Source of the DNA: an uncultured Pseudomonas sp.
Lineage (GTDB): Bacteria > Pseudomonadota > Gammaproteobacteria > Pseudomonadales > Pseudomonadaceae
DNA: 5,099 nucleotides
Assembly: GCA_946886875.1 (NCBI GenBank)
Contig: CAMPJN010000295.1
Span: forward strand, 1-5,099
Direction of reading: 5' to 3'
The position numbers and the translations under genes were made by a program. The notes beneath the pieces were generated by a model. That model had not been told where the DNA came from. It did not search any database and saw nothing but the letters and a program-made list of their open reading frames with translations. The stretch's first letter is position 1, and each line of letters starts with the position of its first letter. Positions 1 to 5,099 of this stretch are shown here, piece by piece.

Positions 1-149
1 CCACCCGCATGCGCGTGTCCTGCTTCAACACCAACAGCGCCGGCCTGCTGCTGTACCCGGCGTTGGGTTATGCGCTCAGCGGCCTGGCCGAACGCCGTGA
101 CCCGCAGGGCGCCAGGGTGGCGTTGCTGCAATTCGATAAAGCGCTGTAA
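1..149 (+). CDS. GNAT-family N-acetyltransferase, C-terminal fragment
   Basis: This is the 3' end of a gene that begins left of the window. The frame starting at base 3 is open and ends at TAA 147-149, giving about 48 residues. It includes RVSCFNTNSAGLLLYPALGY and ends in VALLQFDKAL. The pattern of an N-x-x-A-G-x-L-L-Y-x-x-L-G-[YF] helix followed by a final beta strand matches the C-terminal part of the acetyl-CoA-dependent GNAT fold, where the Asn/Tyr-bearing helix lies near the cofactor. The acceptor substrate cannot be told from this piece. The stop lies four bases from the stop of the convergent LysR gene, so the two transcripts probably overlap at their 3' ends. The family call is moderately confident because the acetyl-CoA-binding loop (Q/RxxGxG/A) is outside the window. 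Confidence 0.65.
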   Translation, partial: TRMRVSCFNTNSAGLLLYPALGYALSGLAERRDPQGARVALLQFDKAL

Positions 150-153
150 TTAG

Positions 154-1053
154 TCAGCGGTCCCAATCCGGCTTCTCGGCAAGCCGCTCGATCAGAAAAT
201 CCAGCAAGGCGCGCAGCGCTGGCGGCATCTGTCGGCGCGTGCCATAGAGCGCATGGATGCCCAACTCCTGGGGTTGGTACTCGGGTAGCAACTGCACCAG
301 CGCCCCCGAGCGCAGCAGCGCCGCGACCGAGTAAAGCGGCTGTTGGCTGATGCCCATGTCCGCCAGCGTGGCTTCCAGCAGAACCATGGATTCGTTGGCG
401 CTAAGGTTGCCGCTGACGGAGACGGCGAAAGGCTCGCCGTCGCGCTTGAATTCCCAGATACTGCGGCCGAAATAGGCATAGCTCAGGCAGTTGTGCTGCG
501 CCAGATCCTCGGGCCGCTGCGGCGTGCCGTAGCGTTTGAGGTAGGCCGGCGTGGCGCACACCGCCGAGCGGCAGACCGCGAGTTGGCGGGCGATCAGATT
601 GGGATCGAGTTGGTTGGTGATGCGCAGCGCCAGGTCGACCCGCGCCTCGACCAGGTTGACTGCCTGGCTATCTATCAGCAGATCGAAACCGACCTGGGGG
701 TACAGGCCGATAAATGCGTTGAGCTGGTGCACCAGCCAGGCCTGGGCGAAGGATTGGCTGCAGGCGATACGCAGATTGCCACGCGGGGCAAGGTCAGCGC
801 TCGCACTGATGCCCTGCATGGTGTCGGCCACCACGAGCATTTCCCGGCACTGCGGCAACAGCTGTTCGCCGATGCCGGTCAGGCTCAGTTTGCGTGTGCT
901 GCGGTGCAACAAACGCGCGCCGACCCAGGTTTCCAGCTCGCCGAGATAGCGCGAGATCATCGCCCGCGACATCTCCAACGCCTCGGCAGCAGCGGTTTGG
1001 CTGCCCCTGTCCACCACTTCGACAAATACTCGGGTTGCCGTCAGTCGATCCAT
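154..1053 (-). CDS. LysR-family transcriptional regulator (CrgA-like subgroup)
   Basis: Encodes a 299-residue DNA-binding regulator, the usual LysR length. Residues 1-60 form the winged helix-turn-helix: the recognition region is about 18-40 (SQTAAAEALEMSRAMISRYL) and the conserved wing is about 46-62 (ARLLHRSTRKLSLTGIG). Residues 91-290 form the periplasmic-binding-protein-like effector domain. The segments RITNQLDPNLIARQL and CATPAYLKRYGTPQRPEDL are typical of the CrgA-like branch. I chose ATG 1053 (MDRLTATRVF) because LysR proteins normally begin right before the first HTH helix. An in-frame ATG at 1080 would add nine atypical residues and lies almost on the predicted transcription start. 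The ribosome site is weak (GAGCGA just upstream). The gene is divergent from the MBL-fold gene, so by family precedent it probably controls that gene and itself. The effector is unknown. Confidence 0.93.
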   Translation of the reverse strand: MDRLTATRVFVEVVDRGSQTAAAEALEMSRAMISRYLGELETWVGARLLHRSTRKLSLTGIGEQLLPQCREMLVVADTMQGISASADLAPRGNLRIACSQSFAQAWLVHQLNAFIGLYPQVGFDLLIDSQAVNLVEARVDLALRITNQLDPNLIARQLAVCRSAVCATPAYLKRYGTPQRPEDLAQHNCLSYAYFGRSIWEFKRDGEPFAVSVSGNLSANESMVLLEATLADMGISQQPLYSVAALLRSGALVQLLPEYQPQELGIHALYGTRRQMPPALRALLDFLIERLAEKPDWDR

Positions 1054-1086
1054 TATTCGCTCGATATACGCAACAAACATGTGCGC

Positions 1087-1092
1087 ATTATG
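1087..1092 (-). promoter_or_regulatory. Candidate -10 element for the LysR gene
   Basis: Read on the minus strand this is CATAAT, five of six matches to the sigma-70 -10 consensus. A weak -35 (TTGCTT) lies 19 bp upstream, which is longer than ideal. It would place the transcript start near 1080, upstream of the chosen ATG at 1053. The -35 match is poor, and LysR promoters are often weak and autoregulated. Confidence 0.35.
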
Positions 1093-1099
1093 GGGTTTT

Positions 1100-1117
1100 T
1101 TGCGCCATTTTAAGCAA
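1100..1117. promoter_or_regulatory. Possible LysR-type operator (TTGC-N10-GCAA)
   Basis: A short perfect inverted repeat, TTGC then ten bases then GCAA, sits in the middle of the 99-bp spacer between the divergent LysR and MBL genes. A further CGCAA half-site lies at 1069-1073. Dyads of this kind between a LysR gene and its divergent partner are the usual recognition sites. This one does not match the classical T-N11-A spacing exactly, and four-base arms can occur by chance. The operator role is inferred from position. Confidence 0.3.
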
Positions 1118-1142
1118 CTAACATCCCTCCACCACTAAAAAC

Positions 1143-1148
1143 GGAGGT
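1143..1148 (+). promoter_or_regulatory. Strong ribosome binding site of the MBL-fold gene
   Basis: GGAGGT is a near-perfect Shine-Dalgarno match, and the ATG at 1153 follows after a short spacer (CAGC). It fixes the start of the MBL-fold gene and suggests efficient translation. No other gene in this window has a site this strong. Confidence 0.8.
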
Positions 1149-1152
1149 CAGC

Positions 1153-2025
1153 ATGTCCACTACCCGTATCGTCCGCCAACTCATCGCTGGTGCCGCTTTG
1201 CTCGCCGGTGCCAGCACCGCCCTGGCGCAACCGCTCAGTGTCGAGGTGTACAACCCTGGGGAAAGCGCGATCTTCCCGGTCACTTCGACGCTGATCAGCG
1301 GCGAGCGCGAAGCTATCTTGGTCGACGCGCAGTTTTCCACCCGCGAAGCCCAGGAGCTGGTCGAACGCATCCAGGCCAGCGGCAAAACCCTGACCACCAT
1401 CTTTATCAGCCACGGCGACCCGGATTTCTACTTCGGCCTCGACACCCTGACCCGCGCCTACCCCGAGGCCAAAGTGCTGGCCACCCCGGAGACGGTCGCC
1501 TATATCGAGAAAAGCCGCGCGCCCAAACTGGCCTACTGGGGGCCGATCCTCAAGGACAGCGCGCCAGAGCGAACCCTGGTGCCGCAAGCCCTGCAGGGCG
1601 ATAGCCTGACCCTGGAAGGGCAAAGCCTGCAGTTGATCGGCCACGATCCCAAGCACACCAGCCTGTGGATTCCCAGCATCAAAACCGTGGTCGGCGGGGT
1701 ACTCACCTACGCCAACATCCACCCCTGGATCGCCGATGCGCAAACCGTCGAAGCGCGCCAGTCCTGGCTCAAGTCCCTCGACCAGCTCGAAGCCCTGCAA
1801 CCGACCATGCTGATCCCCGGCCATTACCTGGGCGAGGCCAAGCTGAATCTGGACGACCTGCGCTTCACCCGCGACTACCTGCTGACCCTGGAAGCCGAGC
1901 TGCCGAAAGCCCAGGACAGCCAAAGCCTGATCGCGGCGATGAAAGCCAAGTACCCAGAACTGCTAGACGCCAGCAGCCTGGAACTGAGCGCCAAGGTGCT
2001 TAAGGGCGAGATGCAGTGGCCTTAA
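1153..2025 (+). CDS. Exported MBL-fold metallo-hydrolase-like protein with altered metal motif
   Basis: A 290-residue protein with a Sec-type signal peptide: basic start (MSTTRIVRQ), hydrophobic core about 10-20, and probable cleavage at ALA|Q after residue 25. The mature part is a compact MBL-fold domain and probably works in the periplasm. The usual HxHxDH motif reads H87-G-D89-P-D91-F92 in ISHGDPDFYFGL. Later landmarks are H164 (IGHDPKH) and H224 (IPGHY). The usual aspartate after the middle strand is replaced by glycine (about 182, VVGGVLTY). H87, D91, H164 and H224 therefore survive while three canonical ligands are changed, so any metal site is non-standard. The substrate is unknown; MBL relatives include lactonases, glyoxalase II and beta-lactamases, but nothing here selects one. 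It lies divergently beside the LysR gene, its likely regulator. Fold call is firm; enzymatic activity is uncertain. Confidence 0.88.
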   Translation: MSTTRIVRQLIAGAALLAGASTALAQPLSVEVYNPGESAIFPVTSTLISGEREAILVDAQFSTREAQELVERIQASGKTLTTIFISHGDPDFYFGLDTLTRAYPEAKVLATPETVAYIEKSRAPKLAYWGPILKDSAPERTLVPQALQGDSLTLEGQSLQLIGHDPKHTSLWIPSIKTVVGGVLTYANIHPWIADAQTVEARQSWLKSLDQLEALQPTMLIPGHYLGEAKLNLDDLRFTRDYLLTLEAELPKAQDSQSLIAAMKAKYPELLDASSLELSAKVLKGEMQWP

Positions 2026-2066
2026 CAGCATTACCAAAGAGCTGACCGACCAGACAGACATTGCGG

Positions 2067-2072
2067 CATAAT
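2067..2072 (+). promoter_or_regulatory. Candidate -10 element for the YdcZ-family gene
   Basis: CATAAT matches five of six bases of the sigma-70 -10 consensus. CTGACC at 2042-2047 could act as a -35, though the 19-bp spacing is long. The predicted start near 2080 lies about 23 bases before the ATG at 2103, so the transporter gene could be transcribed separately from the MBL gene that ends at 2025. Read-through from the MBL gene is also possible because no terminator is visible between them. Confidence 0.35.
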
Positions 2073-2090
2073 CGCCGGCCTCGCGCCAAT

Positions 2091-2096
2091 GGAGAT
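2091..2096 (+). promoter_or_regulatory. Ribosome binding site setting the YdcZ-family start
   Basis: GGAGAT lies six bases before ATG 2103. The frame is open further upstream to a TTG at 2061, but that TTG would overlap the -10 candidate and adds a hydrophilic, atypical N-terminus. This site therefore supports starting at 2103. Confidence 0.65.
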
Positions 2097-2102
2097 GTCG
2101 CA

Positions 2103-2552
2103 ATGCCCGCCCCAATCTGGTGGTTACTCGCCCTGCCGTTCGTTGCCGGCGCCTGCCTGCCGTTGCAAGCAGGGATCAACGGCCAACTGGCCAAGCAGGT
2201 ATCCAGCGTTCTCGCCGCGTCATTGATCTCGTTTGCCGTCGGCACCTTCGCACTGTTGCTGCTGGTACTGGCGCAACGCGAAGTACCCGGCCTCGGCGCA
2301 CTCAAGGGACTGACCTGGTGGCATTGGAGCGGCGGGCTGCTGGGGGTGATGTTTATCGCCACCGCCGCCTTCGCCGGCCCCAAGGTCGGCGCGCTGCTAT
2401 TTATGGCGCTGGTGATCGCCGGGCAACTGAGCATGGCACTGACCCTCGATCACTTCGGCTGGGCCGGCTTTCGCGAAGCGCCAATCAGCCTCGGCAAGAT
2501 CGGCGGTTTGCTGCTGATAATCGCGGGTATCTGGTTGATCCGACGCGGGTGA
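2103..2552 (+). CDS. YdcZ/DUF606-family small DMT-superfamily membrane protein
   Basis: A 149-residue, very hydrophobic inner-membrane protein with about five predicted helices, roughly at 5-22, 35-57, 76-93, 96-117 and 132-147. It has the hallmarks of the DMT_YdcZ family: LQAGINGQLAKQ after the first helix, and a central block G-V-M-F-I-A-T-A-A-F-A-G-P-K-V-G-A followed by a Gln-containing helix (VIAGQL). The length is normal for single-domain members. These resemble half-size drug/metabolite transporters and are thought to assemble as dimers, but substrates are generally unknown. The start at 2103 is set by a GGAGAT site. It follows the MBL gene by 77 bp on the same strand; co-transcription is possible but a promoter-like sequence lies between. 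It does not look functionally tied to its neighbours. Confidence 0.88.
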   Translation: MPAPIWWLLALPFVAGACLPLQAGINGQLAKQVSSVLAASLISFAVGTFALLLLVLAQREVPGLGALKGLTWWHWSGGLLGVMFIATAAFAGPKVGALLFMALVIAGQLSMALTLDHFGWAGFREAPISLGKIGGLLLIIAGIWLIRRG

Positions 2553-2561
2553 TCGCAGGAG

Positions 2562-2590
2562 AGCGCCCCCGGATCGCGCTGGCGCTTATT
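2562..2590 (+). terminator. Weak terminator-like hairpin after the YdcZ-family gene
   Basis: AGCGCC (2562-2567) can pair with GGCGCT (2581-2586) across a 13-base loop, and TATT follows directly. It sits 10 bases after the TGA stop. The stem is short, the loop long and the T-tract poor, so this is at best a weak intrinsic terminator. Confidence 0.3.
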
Positions 2591-2637
2591 CGGGCTACGG
2601 GTTAACAACCTCATCCCGGCTATCAGGCCGCGCTTTT

Positions 2638-2715
2638 GTAGGGTGGACATGGCGAAGCCTTGTCCACCGCTGGCTACCGCCAATGGCGGACAAGCCTCCG
2701 GCATGTCCGCCCTAC
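2638..2715. repeat. 78-bp palindromic intergenic repeat with paired hairpins
   Basis: The outer ends GTAGGG (2638-2643) and CCCTAC (2710-2715) are inverted, and the two arms of about 30 bp match with few differences. Each arm is itself a hairpin: GGTGGACA (2642-2649) with TGTCCACC (2661-2668), and GGCGGACA (2685-2692) with TGTCCGCC (2704-2711). Both have 8-bp stems and 11-base loops. The third stem pair is T-A in the first copy and C-G in the second, a compensatory change. A smaller hairpin, CCGCC-AAT-GGCGG, lies at 2677-2689. The form resembles dispersed palindromic intergenic repeats (REP-like) found between convergent genes in pseudomonads; that likeness is from memory and was not searched. 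No T-tract follows either end, so it is not a standard intrinsic terminator. Confidence 0.8.
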
Positions 2716-2726
2716 GGTGTCGTAGG
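2711..2726. repeat. Small perfect hairpin overlapping the repeat's right end
   Basis: CCTACG (2711-2716), the loop GTGT and CGTAGG (2721-2726) form a perfect 6-bp stem with a four-base loop. It shares its left arm with the right end of the 78-bp palindrome, so the two structures compete. It lies downstream of the stop of the minus-strand propeller gene and might mark the end of that transcript, but no T-tract follows on either strand. Confidence 0.45.
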
Positions 2727-2759
2727 CCTTCTGCAAGAACACAGAATCTACGGGCCGCG

Positions 2760-3695
2760 CTATTTGCGCTCGAAGCGGTAGAAAAGGTTCGGCTCGCTGA
2801 CCAGATACAGATCGCCATCGGCGTCCAGCGTCATGCCCTCGCCCTGGGGCACGCTGTTTTGCAGGCCGGCGAAACCGCCAAGCAGCGAGCGGAAGCTGAT
2901 CAATTTACCGGTGTCGTCGTCCAGTTCCATCAACAGTTTCGACTCCTCACTGAGCAGGGCCAGGTGGCCAGTACTCTCGTCGTAGTGCACCGAGGACAGG
3001 TCGGTGGCGAAGGCCTTGTGCTGAATCCATTTATCGCGGTCGATCACCTTGAGGTTGAATTGCCCGGCCAAACTGGCCTTGAGCCCGCGGATTTCATAAA
3101 GCTTGCGCGGCGAATGCTCCTTGACCACGAACAGTCGATCGCGGCTACGGTCGTAGCCCGCCCCCTCGAAGCCCTGATTGCCGCCCAGGCCTATGCCGAG
3201 GGTCAGCGCCCGGTAATCCTCGCGAAACAAGGCGCCGGGCTTGCCGGGCAACTCGATCACCACCAACGCATGGTCGCGCTCTTCGGTCAGCAGCAGGAGG
3301 TTGTCGCCCAGGTAGGCGACGCCTTCGACATCGCTGAAACCGCTCAGCGGATAGCGCGCCAGCAACTCGCCTTGCTTGCTCAGCGCCAGCAGCTCTTCCG
3401 GACTATTGGCCACCGCCCACAGCTGGTCGCGATCCGGGTCGTAGGTCAGCCCGGACAGATTGTCCTCGACCCCCGCCACCTTGTGCGCCTCGATGCTCAC
3501 TTGGTATTCCGGCAGCCACAGGCTGCGGCCTTGCCAGGCGGCTTCATGCAGGGAAGTCTGAATCCAGAAGAACAGGCGGTTATCCAGGTGCTGCGTATGC
3601 ACCAGGTAAACCGCCAATAGCGGCAGCAGTAACGTCCACTTCCAGGGCCCGAATGTCGGCAACCGTCCCAGCATTACTTTCGCGGCAGGCATCAT
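2760..3695 (-). CDS. Membrane-anchored SdiA-regulated-domain (YjiK-like) beta-propeller protein
   Basis: A 311-residue protein with an N-terminal membrane helix (about 19-33, WKWTLLLPLLAVYLV) and a large domain that should face the periplasm (about 68-310). The domain shows a recurring blade motif: NLSGLTYD (79-86), DVEGVAYL (122-129), GFEGAGYD (175-182), DLSSVHYD (232-239) and QGEGMTLD (284-291), ending with DGDLYLVSEPN. This matches the SdiA-regulated family (PF06977), whose E. coli member is YjiK. The family is a propeller with possible metal-binding acidic residues, and its biochemical role is unknown; the name reflects SdiA control in enteric bacteria and does not imply quorum control here. 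An in-frame TAA four codons upstream limits the start to ATG 3695 or the adjacent ATG 3692; a third ATG lies at 3674. None has a clear Shine-Dalgarno site, so the exact start is uncertain. The gene is convergent with the YdcZ gene and divergent from SulP. Confidence 0.88.
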   Translation of the reverse strand: MMPAAKVMLGRLPTFGPWKWTLLLPLLAVYLVHTQHLDNRLFFWIQTSLHEAAWQGRSLWLPEYQVSIEAHKVAGVEDNLSGLTYDPDRDQLWAVANSPEELLALSKQGELLARYPLSGFSDVEGVAYLGDNLLLLTEERDHALVVIELPGKPGALFREDYRALTLGIGLGGNQGFEGAGYDRSRDRLFVVKEHSPRKLYEIRGLKASLAGQFNLKVIDRDKWIQHKAFATDLSSVHYDESTGHLALLSEESKLLMELDDDTGKLISFRSLLGGFAGLQNSVPQGEGMTLDADGDLYLVSEPNLFYRFERK

Positions 3696-4114
3696 CTTTG
3701 TTGGTTACTCGTGCGGACTTGCGGTGAAAGGCCGTCTGCCGATTCCGATGCACTGCTGGGACATACCGAAACCAACATCCGTTGGCGTTGTTGTGATCGG
3801 ACGGCCTTCGCAAAAGTTCCGCCAGGCGGGGCGCATGCCGACCACCTACTCGCCGTGTTAAGGTACGCGCCCTTTTCGCCCGAATGGATAGAGACAGGTC
3901 GTTATGACACTGGCCCGACCATCACGCTGGCTGCCTACACCGCCATAGCGTTTCGCCCCCCTCCCGCATAGCCCGGCCGGTTTCCAGCCACCGTCGCATG
4001 CCCATACGCGTCTGTGCTTTCGGTTCAGTGTCGCGTTCGTTGTACCCGTCGATTTTTATTAGCCCCATCCGCCGCCCTTGCCTGCGCCTGCGGCCCCAGC
4101 CTTTGGAATACACC
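3696..4114. other. 419-bp divergent intergenic region without a convincing gene
   Basis: This lies between the start codons of the propeller gene (minus strand) and the SulP gene (plus strand). Open frames here have no recognisable domain, no good ribosome site and a composition unlike a protein (Pro/Arg-rich). Visible items are: a perfect 9-bp inverted repeat AAGGCCGTC (3728-3736) / GACGGCCTT (3800-3808) enclosing 63 bases; a weak promoter candidate around 3859; two tiny overlapping open frames at 3884-3907 and 3904-3948; and an AT-rich patch, GATTTTTATT, at 4051-4060. The region probably holds the promoters and leaders of both flanking genes. Confidence 0.6.
3859..3864 (+). promoter_or_regulatory. 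Candidate -10 element upstream of SulP
   Basis: TAAGGT resembles the -10 sequences common in pseudomonad promoters (four of six matches to TATAAT). A poor -35, ATGCCG, lies at 3835-3840 with 18-bp spacing. Transcription would start near 3870, giving SulP a leader of about 245 bases that contains the two tiny open frames. The evidence is weak. Confidence 0.25.
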
Positions 4115-5099
4115 ATGCTGCAAAGCCTGAAGAACACCTGGTTTTTTAATGTCCGCGGCGACGTGCTTGCCGGCTTGGTCGTAGCGCTGGCGCTGATCCC
4201 GGAAGCCATCGCCTTCTCGATCATCGCCGGGGTCGACCCCAAGGTCGGTCTTTACGCCTCCTTTTGTATCGCTGTGGTGATCGCCTTCGTCGGCGGCCGT
4301 CCGGGGATGATTTCCGCCGCCACCGGAGCCATGGCTTTGCTGATGGTGACCCTGGTGAAAAACCATGGTCTGGAGTACCTGCTGGCCGCCACCCTGCTGA
4401 CCGGCGTGCTGCAGATAGGCGCGGGTTATCTCAAGCTCGGCTCGCTGATGCGCTTCGTCTCACGCTCGGTGGTCACCGGCTTCGTCAACGCCCTGGCGAT
4501 CCTGATCTTTATGGCGCAGCTGCCGGAGCTGACCAATGTCACCTGGCACGTTTACGCCATGACGGCGGCGGGGCTGGGGATCATCTACCTGTTCCCCTAT
4601 GTGCCGAAGCTCGGCCAACTGGTTCCTTCGCCGCTGGTGTGCATCCTCTCGATGACCGCCGTGGCCGTGTATTTCGGCCTGGATATCAACACCGTCGGCG
4701 ATATGGGCGAGCTACCGGATACCCTGCCGATTTTCCTCTGGCCTGACGTGCCGCTGACCTTCGAAACACTGGCGATCATCTTCCCCTACGCCGCAGCCCT
4801 GGCCGTGGTCGGCCTGCTGGAATCGATGATGACAGCGACCATCATCGATGACCTGACCGACACCAGCAGCGACAAGAACCGCGAATGCAAGGGCCAGGGC
4901 GTGGCCAACATCGCCGCCGGCCTGCTCGGCGGCATGGCCGGCTGCGCGATGATCGGCCAGTCGGTGATCAACGTGAAATCCGGCGGGCGCGGCCGCCTGT
5001 CGACGCTGGTCGCCGGCTCGGTGCTGCTGCTGATGGTGGTGTTCCTCAGCGACTGGGTGCGGCAGATCCCCATGGCCGCGCTGGTGGCGGTGATGATCA
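4115..5099 (+). CDS. SulP-family inorganic anion transporter, N-terminal part
   Basis: The gene starts at ATG 4115 and is still open at the window edge, with 328 residues visible of a family usually about 500-570 long. The opening, [20 protein letters not shown] followed by [12 protein letters not shown] (about 13-50), is the classic SulP first-helix signature. [17 protein letters not shown] (60-76) is the re-entrant helix region that lines the anion site. [15 protein letters not shown] (234-248) and [14 protein letters not shown] (260-273) mark the later core helices. About ten membrane segments are predicted in the visible part; the remaining helices and the cytoplasmic STAS domain would lie beyond 5099. 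Members carry sulfate, bicarbonate or dicarboxylates, often with Na+ or H+; the substrate cannot be assigned here. The ribosome site is modest (GGAA at 4105-4108). The frame is open upstream, but family homology begins at this Met. Confidence 0.92.
   Translation, partial: MLQSLKNTWFFNVRGDVLAGLVVALALIPEAIAFSIIAGVDPKVGLYASFCIAVVIAFVGGRPGMISAATGAMALLMVTLVKNHGLEYLLAATLLTGVLQIGAGYLKLGSLMRFVSRSVVTGFVNALAILIFMAQLPELTNVTWHVYAMTAAGLGIIYLFPYVPKLGQLVPSPLVCILSMTAVAVYFGLDINTVGDMGELPDTLPIFLWPDVPLTFETLAIIFPYAAALAVVGLLESMMTATIIDDLTDTSSDKNRECKGQGVANIAAGLLGGMAGCAMIGQSVINVKSGGRGRLSTLVAGSVLLLMVVFLSDWVRQIPMAALVAVMI

Noticed and set aside
1054..1080. Upstream ATG at 1080 as the LysR start
   Set aside because: It would add nine residues not typical of LysR proteins and lies at the predicted transcription start; ATG 1053 begins exactly at the conserved family N-terminus.
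343..1113. Long plus-strand open frame (256 codons) opposite the LysR gene
   Set aside because: It is antisense to a clear LysR gene, has no recognisable domain, and its openness follows from the GC-rich codon pattern of the real gene.
1135..1923. Long minus-strand open frame (262 codons) opposite the MBL-fold gene
   Set aside because: It mirrors the MBL gene, is rich in Gly, Gln and Asp as expected for an antisense frame, and has no domain or ribosome site.
2638..2715. The palindrome as a CRISPR array or a rho-independent terminator
   Set aside because: Only two inverted units are present, with no spacers of constant length, and no T-tract follows the stems on either strand.
2643..3620. 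325-codon plus-strand open frame opposite the propeller gene
   Set aside because: It starts inside the palindromic repeat, is antisense to a convincing SdiA-regulated-domain protein, and has a Gln/Ala/Val-rich composition typical of shadow frames.
3711..3971. 86-codon plus-strand open frame in the divergent spacer
   Set aside because: No recognisable domain, no ribosome site at its non-ATG start, and an atypical composition. I treat the area as a regulatory spacer.
4025..4366. Minus-strand open frame overlapping the SulP start
   Set aside because: It is rich in His, Gly and Asp, is antisense to the first SulP helices, and has no supporting signal.

Overview
The window is GC-rich and its codons favour G or C at the third position. 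Its gene families (a CrgA-type LysR regulator, an exported MBL-fold protein, a YdcZ-type transporter, an SdiA-regulated-domain protein and a SulP anion transporter) fit a chromosomal segment of a gammaproteobacterium, most likely Pseudomonas or a close relative. The genus is an inference from protein style and from the intergenic repeat; nothing in the window names a species. There is no rRNA, tRNA, CRISPR array, insertion sequence, phage gene or integrase.

Layout: (1) 1-149 is the C-terminal end of a GNAT-type acetyltransferase on the plus strand. It runs tail to tail, with four bases between the stop codons, into (2) a LysR-type regulator on the minus strand (154-1053). (3) A 99-bp divergent promoter region separates the regulator from a secreted MBL-fold protein on the plus strand (1153-2025). 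The LysR/MBL pair has the classic divergent regulator-target layout. (4) A small five-helix YdcZ/DUF606-family membrane protein follows on the same strand (2103-2552), with its own ribosome site and a possible promoter. (5) 2553-2759 is a non-coding spacer between convergent genes. It carries a 78-bp palindromic element made of two matching hairpins. (6) A membrane-anchored SdiA-regulated-domain beta-propeller protein is encoded on the minus strand (2760-3695). (7) A 419-bp divergent spacer (3696-4114) holds no convincing gene and only weak promoter candidates. (8) A SulP-family anion transporter starts at 4115 and runs off the right edge; 328 residues are visible and the C-terminal STAS domain is not.

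The genes look like separate transcription units, not one pathway; only the LysR/MBL pair has a layout that suggests a functional link. I see no clearly new multi-gene system. The points most worth a second look are the MBL protein, whose metal-binding motif departs from HxHxDH at several positions, and the double-hairpin repeat, whose two copies differ by a compensatory base-pair change.
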